From assembly GCF_003202035.1 (NCBI RefSeq), contig NZ_QJKC01000001.1, positions 317,131 through 381,130 of the forward strand: 64,000 nucleotides of DNA, written 5' to 3'. Below the pieces are notes generated by a model. That model was not told where the DNA came from. It saw nothing but the letters and a program-made list of their open reading frames with translations, and searched no databases. Made by a program: the position numbers and the translations under genes. Source of the DNA: Aquitalea magnusonii. Its GTDB lineage: Bacteria; Pseudomonadota; Gammaproteobacteria; Burkholderiales; Chromobacteriaceae. Positions 51,521 to 60,483 of the stretch are shown one piece after another (the stretch's first letter is position 1; each line of letters begins with the position of its first letter).

Positions 51521-53088
51521 GCACGCAGGACTACAGCATCGTGCTGGCCGGGCATGGCAGCCGCGACCCGGCTGGCATCGCAGAATTCATGGCGCTGGTG
51601 GACATCATGCGCCAGCGTGCACCGCAGCGCCGCATCTACCACGGCTTTCTGGAGTTCGCTACGCCCACCATCGACCAGGCGGTGGCAGAAGCGATTGCCG
51701 ATGGTGCCAAGACGGTGGTGATGACCCCCGGCGTACTGCTGGCCGCCACCCATGCCAAGAACGACATGCCCAGCGAACTGCTGGCGCTGCAACAGGAACA
51801 CCCGGACACCCGCTTCCACTTTGGCGCGGCCATGGACCTGCACCCGCGCCTGCTGGAGCTGTGCCGCCTGCGCATCATCGAGGCCGAAGCACGCTCAACG
51901 CGCACCGTGGCGCGTGGTGACAGCTGCCTGGTGGTGGTGGGCCGTGGCACTACCGACCCGGACGCCAACTCGGAAATCGCCAAGCTCACCCGCATGCTGG
52001 AAGAAGGCATGGGCTTTGGCGCGTCCTTTGTCTGCTATTCCGGCACTGCGCGCCCGCTGGTGGCCGATGGCCTGAAAGCGGCCAGCTTATTAGGCTTTGA
52101 ACGCATCGTGGTGCTGCCTTACTTCCTGTTCGATGGCGTGCTGGTCAAGCGTATTTACGGCGCGGTGGACGATCTGGCCGCGCGCTGCCCGGATATCGAA
52201 GTGCTGGCTGCGCCTTATCTGGGCGTGCACGAACATGTGGCCGAGGTGTTTCTGGAGCGGGCGCAGGAAGGCGTGGAAGGCCGCGCCAGCATGAACTGCT
52301 CGCTGTGCAAATACCGGGTGCAGATCATCGGTTTCGAGCAGCAAGTGGGCACGCCGCAACAAGGCCATCACGGCAAGGTGCGCGGCCTGCTGGCCAAGGA
52401 CACCGCCCCTGCCGCCGCGCCCGCCTGGCCACCCTATGTGCCGCACCCCATCGAGGCGGAAAGCATGCGCATCATCCGCGAGGGACGCGACTGGTCGGCC
52501 TTCCCGGCAGAACAGCACACCGCGCTGCACCGGCTGGTACACACCACCGGCGACTTCAACAGCGTGGACGAGCTGTTTTTCTCGCCCGGCGCGGCCGCCA
52601 TCGGCATGCGCGCCCTGCTGCGCTGCCGCCGCATCGTCACCGATGTCACCATGGTGGAAACCGGCCTCAAGCGCGCGGTGCTGCAACAGCTGGAAGTGGA
52701 AACCTGGTGCGGCGTGCACGACCCGGAAACCTATCTCTTGGCCGAGGCGCACGGCCTCACCCGCTCTGCTGCCGGCATCCGCCGCGCCTGGGAAAAGTTT
52801 GGCAATGACGTGATTGTCGCCATTGGTGACGCCCCCACCGCCATCATGGAACTGGTACGACTGGTGCGCGAACACGGCTGGCGACCGCAACTGGTCGTCG
52901 GCCTGCCGGTGGGCTTTGTCGGCACCCGCGAATGCAAGGACGCACTGCGCGGCCTGCTGCAAGTGCCGCGCATCACCAATAGCGGCACCCGTGGCGGCTC
53001 GCCGTGGGCGGCCACCGTCGTCAATGCGCTGATGATTGACGCCATCGGCCACGTGTACCAGCAGCAACAGGCAGCACCAGAGGCATGA
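51517..53088 (+). CDS. cbiX-cbiC: CbiX-CbiC fusion: sirohydrochlorin cobaltochelatase plus precorrin-8X methylmutase
   Basis: A 523-residue two-domain protein. Residues 1-285 are a long-type Cbi[17 protein letters not shown], a repeated [18 protein letters not shown] half, and a C-terminal [10 protein letters not shown] motif of the MxCxxC type linked to an Fe-S site in CbiX. After a Pro/Ala linker, residues about 310-523 are CbiC/Cob[41 protein letters not shown] and [20 protein letters not shown]. It thus carries the early cobalt insertion and a late methyl migration on one chain. Confidence 0.92.
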   Translation: MSTQDYSIVLAGHGSRDPAGIAEFMALVDIMRQRAPQRRIYHGFLEFATPTIDQAVAEAIADGAKTVVMTPGVLLAATHAKNDMPSELLALQQEHPDTRFHFGAAMDLHPRLLELCRLRIIEAEARSTRTVARGDSCLVVVGRGTTDPDANSEIAKLTRMLEEGMGFGASFVCYSGTARPLVADGLKAASLLGFERIVVLPYFLFDGVLVKRIYGAVDDLAARCPDIEVLAAPYLGVHEHVAEVFLERAQEGVEGRASMNCSLCKYRVQIIGFEQQVGTPQQGHHGKVRGLLAKDTAPAAAPAWPPYVPHPIEAESMRIIREGRDWSAFPAEQHTALHRLVHTTGDFNSVDELFFSPGAAAIGMRALLRCRRIVTDVTMVETGLKRAVLQQLEVETWCGVHDPETYLLAEAHGLTRSAAGIRRAWEKFGNDVIVAIGDAPTAIMELVRLVREHGWRPQLVVGLPVGFVGTRECKDALRGLLQVPRITNSGTRGGSPWAATVVNALMIDAIGHVYQQQQAAPEA

Positions 53089-54239
53089 CCCACGAACGGC
53101 GCGTTCCCTACGACCTGACGGTGCCGGCTCCCAACGGCCTGCGCCGCGGTCGCACCACCGGCAGCTGTGCCACGGCGGCAGTAAAAGCCGCGCTGGCCTG
53201 CCTGCTGGACGGGGTGCGCGCCAGCGAAGTGGACATCAGCCTGCCCGACCCGGACTACTACCTCAGCGTGCCGATACAGGCGGTGGACCTGCTGGAACCA
53301 GACACGGCCCGCGCCGAAGTGCTGAAAGACGGCGGCGACGACCCGGACAACACCCACGGCGCCACCATTTTTGCCGAGGTGCGGCGCAATGGCAGCGGCC
53401 AGCTGCGCTTTATCGCCGCCGAAGGCGTGGGCACGGTCACCCTGCCCGGCCTGCGCATTCCTCCGGGCGAACCAGCCATCAACCCGGTACCACGGCAGAT
53501 GATGCAGTGGGCGGTGGCCGAGGTGCTGGCTGGCCGTGCCGACCCCGGTTTTGACCTGGCTATCGGCTGCGTGGAGGGCGGGCGCATTGCCAAGCGCACC
53601 TTCAACCCCATGCTGGGCATCGTCGGCGGCATTTCCATCCTGGGCACCAGTGGCATTGTCGAGCCGATGTCGCTGGCAGCGTGGATGGCTTCCATCGAGG
53701 TGTATATCCGCGTGGCGCTGGGCGATTTGCCTGCCGCCATCGCCTTCACCCCCGGCAAGATAGGCCGTGGCTACGCCGCCGATGTGCTGGGGCTGCCGAA
53801 AAAGCAGGTGGTGCAGATTGCCAACTTTGTCGGCAGCTCGCTGGAACAGGCCGAAGCCATCTTGCAGGAACAAGGCCGCGAGCTGGACACGCTATGGGTG
53901 CTGGGCCACCCCGGCAAGCTGGCCAAGCTGCTGGACCCCACGGTATGGGACACCCACTCCGGCAAAAGCGCCATGGCCATGGGCGATGTGGCGCAACTGG
54001 CAGTGGAGCTGGGCCTGAGCATGGCGCTGGTACAGGCCATCCGCCAGGCCAATACGGTGGAAAACATCGTGCAGATATTGCAAGGCCATCCGCAGGCGCA
54101 AGCCTTCTGGATGGAGATAGAACAGCGGGTATCCACCCGCATGCACAGCCGACTGCCCAGCGCCCGCCGCGTGGCAGTGCGGCTGTTCAGCATGGACGGC
54201 ACGCCGCTGGGCGAGGCCGCCGGAGACACACATGAGTGA
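53085..54239 (+). CDS. cbiD: Cobalt-precorrin-5B C1-methyltransferase CbiD
   Basis: The 384-residue protein opens with the CbiD signature [19 protein letters not shown] and carries [13 protein letters not shown] and [24 protein letters not shown] and [11 protein letters not shown] are further family blocks. CbiD methylates C1 in the oxygen-independent route after CbiG has opened the delta-lactone. Overlaps cbiX-cbiC by 4 nt (ATGA) and cobI by 8 nt. Confidence 0.95.
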   Translation: MTHERRVPYDLTVPAPNGLRRGRTTGSCATAAVKAALACLLDGVRASEVDISLPDPDYYLSVPIQAVDLLEPDTARAEVLKDGGDDPDNTHGATIFAEVRRNGSGQLRFIAAEGVGTVTLPGLRIPPGEPAINPVPRQMMQWAVAEVLAGRADPGFDLAIGCVEGGRIAKRTFNPMLGIVGGISILGTSGIVEPMSLAAWMASIEVYIRVALGDLPAAIAFTPGKIGRGYAADVLGLPKKQVVQIANFVGSSLEQAEAILQEQGRELDTLWVLGHPGKLAKLLDPTVWDTHSGKSAMAMGDVAQLAVELGLSMALVQAIRQANTVENIVQILQGHPQAQAFWMEIEQRVSTRMHSRLPSARRVAVRLFSMDGTPLGEAAGDTHE

Positions 54240-54963
54240 ACTGGGACATTTCATTGGCGTGGGCGTAGGCCCGGGCCAGGCCGGGCTGATACCGGTGGCT
54301 GCGCTGCAGGCCCTGCAGCAGGCCGACATCATCTACCTGCCGCGCGCGCGCGGCAGCGAGCAATCGGTGGCACAGCAATGTCTGGCCGGCCTGCCTGTCG
54401 ACGCCAGCAAATTCCGTGACGTGGAATTCATCATGGACCCGGACCGCAGCCTGCTGGCCGACCACTACGCCGCGCTGGCCGCCAGCGTGGCCGCCGAACT
54501 GGAACAAGGCCGCAACGTCGCTTATCTCACCATCGGCGACAGCATGACCTACTCCACCTACGGCTACCTGCTGGCCGCGCTGCGCGAACGCCTGCCCGGC
54601 CTGGCCCACACCACCTTTCCCGGCGTCACCAGCTTTGCCGCCACCGCCTCGGCGCTGTCCTGGCCGCTGGGCGAAGGCAAGGAACGCATGCTGATTCTGC
54701 CCTGCCCGGACGACATGGCCGCGCTGGAAGCGGACATCGCCAGCCACGACATCGTGGTGCTGATGAAAATCGGCCAGCGCCTGCCCGACGTGCTGGCCCT
54801 GCTGGCGCGGCTGGGCATAGCCCAGCACTGCGCCTTCGCCCGCCGCATCGGCCTGTCCGATGAAATCCTCTGTCCGGATGTCAGCCAGCTGGACGCCTCG
54901 GCCAGCGGTTATCTGGCCACCATGCTGATCCGCCGTCAGGCGAGAGAGAAACGTCATTCATGA
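54232..54963 (+). CDS. cobI: Precorrin-2/cobalt-factor-II C20-methyltransferase CobI/CbiL
   Basis: A 243-residue SAM-dependent tetrapyrrole methylase: GVGVGPGQAGLIPVAALQAL, YLTIGDSMTYSTYGYLL (glycine-rich SAM site) and FPGVTSFAATASALSWPL. It adds the C20 methyl group at the entry of the corrin-specific pathway. Overlaps cobM by ATGA. Confidence 0.93.
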   Translation: MSELGHFIGVGVGPGQAGLIPVAALQALQQADIIYLPRARGSEQSVAQQCLAGLPVDASKFRDVEFIMDPDRSLLADHYAALAASVAAELEQGRNVAYLTIGDSMTYSTYGYLLAALRERLPGLAHTTFPGVTSFAATASALSWPLGEGKERMLILPCPDDMAALEADIASHDIVVLMKIGQRLPDVLALLARLGIAQHCAFARRIGLSDEILCPDVSQLDASASGYLATMLIRRQAREKRHS

Positions 54964-55799
54964 AAGTCTATTTCATTGGTGCCGGCCCCGGTGCCGCCGA
55001 CCTGATCACCCTGCGCGGCGCGCGCCTGCTGGGTAGCTGCGGCATGGTGCTGTATGCCGGTTCGCTGGTGCCCACCGACATGCTGCAGCATTGCAGTGCA
55101 GGTGCCGAAATTCTCGACACCGCCGAACTGTCGCTGGACCAGCAGGAAGACTGCTACCGCCGCGCCCAGGCCGCCAATATGGACGTGGCCCGGCTGCACT
55201 CCGGCGATCCGGCCATCTACGGCGCCACTGCCGAACAAATGCGCCGGCTGGAAGCGCTGGGTATCGAGTATGAAATCGTCCCCGGCGTGTCGTCCTTTAC
55301 CGCTGCCGCAGCCGCACTGGGCAGCGAACTGACCCGCCCGGCCATCTCGCAGTCCATCATCCTCACCCGCGTCTCCGGCCGTGCCAGCGCGGTGCCGGAG
55401 CTGGAATCCATCGCCCGCTTTGCCGAACACCAGGCCACCATGTGCATCTTCCTGTCCGGCCAGCGGCTGAAATATACGGTGGCCGACCTGCTGCTGCACT
55501 ACCCGCCGGATACCCCGGTGGCACTGGTGCGCCGCGCCAGCTGGCCGGACCAGTCCATCCACCGCAGCACGCTGGGCAAGCTGCTGGAAGAGGTAAAACA
55601 GAAAGACTGGCTGCTCACCACCCTGCTGCTGGTGGGTGCCGCGCTGTCGCGCGAAGGCGGGGTGGAATCCAGCCTGTACGCCGCTGGCTTCACTCATATT
55701 TTCCGCGATGGCACCGACCGCAAAACCCCGCGCCCCAGCAAACGCAAGCCGGAACTGGCAGCACAATCGGAACAGGACCCGGAGCAGCAAGCCTCGTGA
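54960..55799 (+). CDS. cobM: Precorrin-4 C11-methyltransferase CobM/CbiF
   Basis: A 279-residue methylase with YFIGAGPGAADLITLRGARL, MDVARLHSGDPAIYGATAEQ and VPGVSSFTAAAAALGSELTR, all typical CobM/CbiF blocks; the C-terminus is extended by a basic, Gln-rich tail. Its stop overlaps the GTG start of cbiG. Confidence 0.95.
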   Translation: MKVYFIGAGPGAADLITLRGARLLGSCGMVLYAGSLVPTDMLQHCSAGAEILDTAELSLDQQEDCYRRAQAANMDVARLHSGDPAIYGATAEQMRRLEALGIEYEIVPGVSSFTAAAAALGSELTRPAISQSIILTRVSGRASAVPELESIARFAEHQATMCIFLSGQRLKYTVADLLLHYPPDTPVALVRRASWPDQSIHRSTLGKLLEEVKQKDWLLTTLLLVGAALSREGGVESSLYAAGFTHIFRDGTDRKTPRPSKRKPELAAQSEQDPEQQAS

Positions 55800-56560
55800 G
55801 CCACACCGCCATCTGGACAGTACGCGCATCGGCACTGCCGCTGGCGCAGCAACTGGCCCGCGCGCTGGACGCCACCGTCTACCAACCCTGGCAACAGCCG
55901 GATGACAACGCGCGCCAGCAGTTTGCCGCCGTCTTCCACCAGCACCGCCAATGGATATTGCTGATGGCCAGCGGCATTGCCGTGCGCTATCTGGATGGCC
56001 TGCCACACAGCAAACTCACCGACCCGGCCGTGGTGGTGCTGGACGAAGCCGCTCGCTTTGCCATTCCGCTGCTGTCCGGCCACGAAGGCGGGGCCAATGC
56101 GCTGGCCTACCACGTCGCGCGCCTGACCGGCGCCATCCCGGCCATCACCACCGCAACCGAAGCACTCAAACCGCTGACGCTGGGCATAGGCTGCCGGCGC
56201 GGCAAAAGCGCCGACGCCATCGAACAGGCGGTGTTGCAAGCGCTGGCCGGCCGCAGCCTCAGCGAAGTGCGCGAAGTGGCCACCATCGACCTGAAGGCCG
56301 ATGAACTGGGCCTGCTGGCATTCTGCGCCCACCACGACCTGCCCTTGCGGGTGATTGCCCGTGCCGACGTGGCCGCCCGCGGCTGGACCGGCCAGCCCTC
56401 CGCCTGGGTACAGCAGAACGTGGGCGTGGACGGGGTGTGCGAACCTTGCGCGCTGATTGCCAGCCCGCGCGGGCGGTTGCTGGTGCCAAAGATGGCGCGT
56501 GAAGGGGTGACGGTGGCGGTAGTGGAGGATGGGTTTGCTGATTTTGGCGTCGTTGAATAA
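55796..56560 (+). CDS. cbiG: Cobalt-precorrin-5A hydrolase CbiG
   Basis: Starting at GTG 55796 (overlapping cobM as GTGA) the 254-residue protein has the CbiG N-terminal domain (ILLMASGIAVRYLDGLP, then VVLDEAARFAIPLLSGHEGG, ANALAYHVARLTGA) and the C-terminal domain (GIGCRRGKSADAIEQAV, ATIDLKADELGLLAFC, GVDGVCEPCALIAS). The middle region seen in longer CbiG proteins is absent. CbiG opens the lactone and releases the two-carbon fragment in the anaerobic route. Last gene before the structured spacer. Confidence 0.93.
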   Translation: MSHTAIWTVRASALPLAQQLARALDATVYQPWQQPDDNARQQFAAVFHQHRQWILLMASGIAVRYLDGLPHSKLTDPAVVVLDEAARFAIPLLSGHEGGANALAYHVARLTGAIPAITTATEALKPLTLGIGCRRGKSADAIEQAVLQALAGRSLSEVREVATIDLKADELGLLAFCAHHDLPLRVIARADVAARGWTGQPSAWVQQNVGVDGVCEPCALIASPRGRLLVPKMAREGVTVAVVEDGFADFGVVE

Positions 56561-56601
56561 GGAGTTTTGTATCCGCTAAGGGCCGCTCGTGATGCATAAG
56601 G

Positions 56602-56880
56602 GCAAGAATCCGCTCACGCGGATGATGGTTTACATGCCGCTTCCGCGCGGCAAACGGGAAGGAGGGCTTGCCTGGCCAAGCCCTCCTTCACCTCCAAGGC
56701 CACCCCGGCAAGCATGGCCTGCGGCTGCCCGACAGGGCCCGTCCGGGGCGAGGCGCGCCTGAACTCGCGATTTGCAAACGTCAAATCGCTCAGACATTGC
56801 AGGCGTTTAAGACCTCGCCCCGGCCACCCGTCGGCATGCTTGACGGGGCCCATGGGCGCGTTGGTACGGTGGTTGTTTGG
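56602..56880. other. Highly self-complementary spacer element between cbiG and cobJ-cobK
   Basis: The 508-bp gap 56561-57068 lacks a credible gene but is full of pairing. A 13-bp perfect hairpin GAAGGAGGGCTTG / CAAGCCCTCCTTC lies at 56658-56689. Downstream are nested helices: CCAA+CCACC (56694-56704) with GGTGG+TTGG (56868-56880), CAAGCATG (56709-56716) with CATGCTTG (56835-56842), CCGGGGCGAGG (56743-56753) with CCTCGCCCCGG (56813-56823), and GCGATTTG (56767-56774) with CAAATCGC (56782-56789). Smaller hairpins precede them from about 56609. A 91-codon minus-strand frame here is probably a by-product. It may be a dispersed element or a structured RNA/attenuator. Confidence 0.6.
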
Positions 56881-57068
56881 TAAGAACACTGGTCGAAGCT
56901 GCCATGGTCTTGGCTAGGCGAGGCCCACGAAGTTAAACGCAGCAGCGGAGGACCACAGTCCAGCACTGCCAGTAATAAATGCAGGATTTACATCAGCAAT
57001 GCACACCACGCATTGCCCAGACAAACTTTTGGCAGGCCCCGCCTGCACGCAGCAGAAAGCATCACACA

Positions 57069-58607
57069 ATGACCGGAAAACTCTACCTTGTCTCCGTCGG
57101 CCCCGGCAGCCGCGAACTGATCCCGCCCATGGTGGAACAAGCGCTGGCCGCCAGCGACGTCATCGTCGCCTACGACCTCTACCTTACATGGATCCAGCCG
57201 TGGATTGCCGGCAAGGACATCCGCACCCTGCCGCTCACCCAGGAACGCGACCGCGCCCAGCTGGCACTGGAAGAAGCCCGTGCCGGCAAGACGGTGGCGC
57301 TGATTTCCAGCGGCGACATCGGCATCTACGCCATGGCCACGCTGGCTTACGAGGACATGCGCGAGGACGATGTGTTCGACGTGCAGCTGATTCCCGGCAT
57401 CACCTCGGCCAATGCCTGCGCCTCGCTGCTGGGCGCGCCGCTGTCGCACGACTTTGCCACCCTAAGCCTGTCCGACCTGCTATGCCCGTGGGAGTGGATT
57501 GAAAGCCGCGCCCGCCATATTGCCGAGGCCGATCTGGCCGTGGTGTTTTACAACGTGCAAAGCAAGCAGCGCCAGGAAGGCGTGTACCGCATTCTGGACA
57601 TCATGCTGGAACACAAGCGGCCGGAAACCCTGTGCGGCATCGTGCACAATGCCTACCGCGAAGGCCAGACGGTGGAAATCGTCACCCTGGCCGAGCTGCG
57701 CACGCGCCAGTTCAACATGCTCACCTCGCTGGTGATCGGCAACCGCTTCACCCGCCGCAAACGCAACTGGATGTTCACCCCGCGCGGCTATTTCAACTGG
57801 CAGAACACCGCCGACACCATTACCGCCGACAGCCTGCCCGGCGCCGCTGCCTGGGTATTTGCCGGCACCAGCGACGGCAATGCGCTGGCACGCCAGCTGG
57901 CAGCAGGCGGCCAGCCGGTGATTGTCAGCACAGCAAGCGACTACGGTGCCGAAATCGTCGCCGCCGACAGCCCTGGCCTCACCAGCATCAGCGGGCGGCT
58001 GGGGGTAGAGCGTCGCCGCGAGCTGCTGCAACAAAGCCAGGCGCGCTGCATCGTGGATGCCACTCACCCCTATGCCACGGAAATGTCGCAGCAGCTGATG
58101 GCGCTGGCACGCGAGCTGGCCCTGCCCTATCTGCGCTACGAGCGCCCCAGCGCTGTCGACCAGCACCCGGCGATTCACTGCAGCAGCATGGCTGAAGCGG
58201 CAAAACTGGCGATGCAGCACGGCCAGCGCATTTTCCTGGCCACCGGCAGCAAGGAGCTGGCCAGCTTTGTGCAGGCCGAGGGCGCGGCCGACAAGCAATG
58301 GTTCGTGCGGCTGGCACCGGACCCGCAACACCTGCAACGCGCCATCGACCTGGGCATTCCGCGTGCACGCCTGTGTGCCATGCAAGGCCCGTTCTCGCAG
58401 GCCGCCAATGAAACCCTGTGGCGCGACTGGCAGATCGACTGCGTCATCAGCAAGCAGTCGGGTGACGCCGGTGGCTACAGTGCCAAGGCGGCTGCCGCTG
58501 CTGCGCTGGGCATTCCCTTCATCGTGGTGGACCGTCCGCAGCTGGACTACCCAGCCAGCTTTGCCGACTTTGCCAGCCTGCAAGCCGCACTGGAGCAGCT
58601 GGCATGA
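57069..58607 (+). CDS. cobJ-cobK: CobJ-CobK (CbiH-CbiJ) fusion: precorrin-3B C17-methyltransferase and precorrin-6A reductase
   Basis: A 512-residue fusion. Residues 1-250 are CbiH/CobJ: VSVGPGSRELIPPMVEQAL, SGDIGIYAMATLAYED, IPGITSANACASLLGAPLSH and DLAVVFYNVQSKQRQ; this enzyme methylates C17 and contracts the ring. From about 258, AAWVFAGTSDGNALARQLAA begins CobK/CbiJ, continuing with DATHPYATEMSQQLM and SKQSGDAGGYSAKAAAA, the NADPH-dependent reductase. Follows the structured spacer; overlaps cobW by ATGA. Confidence 0.95.
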   Translation: MTGKLYLVSVGPGSRELIPPMVEQALAASDVIVAYDLYLTWIQPWIAGKDIRTLPLTQERDRAQLALEEARAGKTVALISSGDIGIYAMATLAYEDMREDDVFDVQLIPGITSANACASLLGAPLSHDFATLSLSDLLCPWEWIESRARHIAEADLAVVFYNVQSKQRQEGVYRILDIMLEHKRPETLCGIVHNAYREGQTVEIVTLAELRTRQFNMLTSLVIGNRFTRRKRNWMFTPRGYFNWQNTADTITADSLPGAAAWVFAGTSDGNALARQLAAGGQPVIVSTASDYGAEIVAADSPGLTSISGRLGVERRRELLQQSQARCIVDATHPYATEMSQQLMALARELALPYLRYERPSAVDQHPAIHCSSMAEAAKLAMQHGQRIFLATGSKELASFVQAEGAADKQWFVRLAPDPQHLQRAIDLGIPRARLCAMQGPFSQAANETLWRDWQIDCVISKQSGDAGGYSAKAAAAAALGIPFIVVDRPQLDYPASFADFASLQAALEQLA

Positions 58608-59704
58608 GCAGCCCGCGCATTCCGGTCACCGTGCTCACCGGTTTTCTGGGCGCGGGCAAAACCACCCTGCTCTCCAATCTGATCCGCGACAGCAAACAAC
58701 GGCGGCTGGCCATTCTGGTCAACGAGTTTGGCGAGGTGTCCATTGACGGCACCATCCTGCGCACGGACGACAAGGCCGGGGTGGAGATTCACGATCTGGC
58801 CAATGGCCTGGTGGCTTACGACGACGACGAGCACTTCCTGCCCACCATGCTGGCCTTGTGGCAGCGCCGCCAGCAGATCGACCATGTGCTGATCGAAACC
58901 TCGGGCCTGGCCCTGCCCAGCGCGGTGATGGAGCAGCTGCAAGGCCCGGAGCTGGCAGAACGCTTTGTGCTGGACGCTACGCTGGCCGTGGTGGACACCC
59001 CGCTGCTGTTGGCGGGTGACTTCGACAGCGGCCATGGCCAGCAGGACGACGCAGTGGCCAGCCTGTTCCGCCAGCAGCTGGAAAACGCCGACATCGTGGT
59101 GCTGAACAAGATAGACCAGCTTGACGACGCCGCCATGCTGCAAGCAGAAAGCACGGTGCGCCAGCTGGCGCCGTCCATCCGCTTTATCGAGTTGGCCTAT
59201 CAGGCCAAGCTGGACACCCGGCTGACGCTGGGCCTGCATCTGCATGAAGTCAGCGGCAGCGGTCACCGCCATTACGGGCCGGTCTCCAGCCTGCCACTCA
59301 ATCTGCGCCCGCTGGCCAATCAAACCTTGCTGGACGGCCACAGCCACGGCGGCCTGGCCGCGCACAGTCATGGCCTGGCCACGCACAAGCATTTTCATGA
59401 GCAGGACCCGGGCTGGCAGTCGTTTCTGATTCGCAGCAAGGACGCACAGGACGCAGCTCGCCTGCTGGCAGCGGTGGAAACAATTGCCCGCGAGGAAGCG
59501 CTGTTGCGCATCAAGGGCCATGCGGCCAGTGCCAATGGAGAGGGCCGGCTGACACTGCAAGCGGTACGCCAGCGCGTACAGCTGCAACAGGAGCCGGAAA
59601 CCGCCGCACCACGGCAGGCGCAACTGGTATTCATCGGCTACCACCCCAGCCGCCCGCGCATTGTGGAGCGGCTACGGGCACTCACCGGCACTCACTGGCA
59701 GTAA
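58604..59704 (+). CDS. cobW: CobW-like COG0523 GTPase lacking the CxCC metal motif
   Basis: A 366-residue G3E GTPase: Walker A GFLGAGKTTLL (13-23), INEFGEV-type switch (VNEFGEVSIDG), ETSGLALPS and NKID. COG0523 metallochaperones normally have a GCxCC motif after ANG; here the segment is ANGLVAYDDDEHFLPTM (about 66-82), without any cysteine. A His-rich stretch (DGHSHGGLAAHSHG plus HKHFHE, about 243-267) remains as a possible metal ligand. CobW is thought to deliver cobalt to CobN. Directly followed by copy B of the 112-bp repeat. Confidence 0.9.
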   Translation: MSSPRIPVTVLTGFLGAGKTTLLSNLIRDSKQRRLAILVNEFGEVSIDGTILRTDDKAGVEIHDLANGLVAYDDDEHFLPTMLALWQRRQQIDHVLIETSGLALPSAVMEQLQGPELAERFVLDATLAVVDTPLLLAGDFDSGHGQQDDAVASLFRQQLENADIVVLNKIDQLDDAAMLQAESTVRQLAPSIRFIELAYQAKLDTRLTLGLHLHEVSGSGHRHYGPVSSLPLNLRPLANQTLLDGHSHGGLAAHSHGLATHKHFHEQDPGWQSFLIRSKDAQDAARLLAAVETIAREEALLRIKGHAASANGEGRLTLQAVRQRVQLQQEPETAAPRQAQLVFIGYHPSRPRIVERLRALTGTHWQ

Positions 59705-59816
59705 GAGTGACTGACAAAAACCCTGTAGCGGCGTTGCGCCTCCTTGCCGTACTGCTTGTACTGTCTGCGTCGGCGCGCCTTGCCACAGGGACGCTGCGCT
59801 ATTTTTTCAGCCACTC
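59705..59816. repeat. 112-bp dispersed repeat, copy B (inverted relative to copy A)
   Basis: Begins at the base after the cobW TAA and extends to just inside the cobW-cobO gap. Its reverse complement aligns along its full length with 40394-40505 with scattered differences. Ends GAGTGACTGACAAAA and TTTTTTCAGCCACTC form an imperfect terminal inverted repeat. Confidence 0.75.
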
Positions 59817-59879
59817 CAGCTGTACCCATAAGCAATAACCCGACTGCTGCATCAGGCCAGCAATCAGAAGGAAAGCACC

Positions 59880-60482
59880 ATGAAAACCGACGCCGACGCC
59901 CACCAGCGCATGGTGGAAAAGCGCAAGGCCGGCTTTGAAAAGAAAAAGGCCGCCGCAACCAAGGAAAAAGGCTTGCTCATCGTCCATACCGGCACGGGCA
60001 AGGGCAAGAGCAGCGCCGCCTTCGGCATGGGGCTGCGCATTGTCGGCCACGGCATGCAGCTGGGTGTGGTGCAGTTCATCAAGGGCGCGCTGCACACCGC
60101 CGAGCGTGATTTGTTCAGCCGCTTCGACAACTGCCGCTTCCTCACCATGGGCGAGGGCTATACCTGGAACACCCAGAACCGCGAGGCCGACATCGCCACC
60201 GCACGCCAGGGCTGGGAGGCCGCGCTGGAAATGCTGAACAGCGGCGACTACGACATGCTGATTCTGGACGAACTGAACATCGTGCTGAAGTACGACTACC
60301 TGCCGCTGGACGAGGTACTGGCGGCGCTGGCCGCCCGCCCGGCCAATCTGCACGTGGTGATTACCGGCCGCCATGCGCCGCAGGCGCTGATTGATGCCGC
60401 CGATCTGGTAACGGAAATGAAGCTGGTAAAGCACCCCTACCGCGAGCAGGGCATCAAGGCGCAAGCCGGTGTGGAGTTCTGA
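59880..60482 (+). CDS. cobO: Cob(I)yrinic acid a,c-diamide adenosyltransferase CobO/BtuR
   Basis: A 200-residue P-loop protein of the CobA/CobO/BtuR family: HTGTGKGKSSAAFGMGLR (Walker A, about 39-47), VQFIKGALHTAERDLF, MGEGYTWNTQNREADI and LILDELNIVLKYDYL. It transfers the adenosyl group to reduced corrinoid. AGAAGGAAAG precedes the ATG. The 175-bp gap to cobW, filled by repeat B, may weaken co-transcription. Confidence 0.95.
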   Translation: MKTDADAHQRMVEKRKAGFEKKKAAATKEKGLLIVHTGTGKGKSSAAFGMGLRIVGHGMQLGVVQFIKGALHTAERDLFSRFDNCRFLTMGEGYTWNTQNREADIATARQGWEAALEMLNSGDYDMLILDELNIVLKYDYLPLDEVLAALAARPANLHVVITGRHAPQALIDAADLVTEMKLVKHPYREQGIKAQAGVEF

Positions 60483-60483
60483 C

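Noticed and set aside
56614..56889. 91-codon minus-strand frame in the cbiG-cobJ spacer
   Set aside because: It runs through the perfect hairpins and nested helices, lacks a ribosome site and has no recognisable domain; base pairing explains the sequence better.
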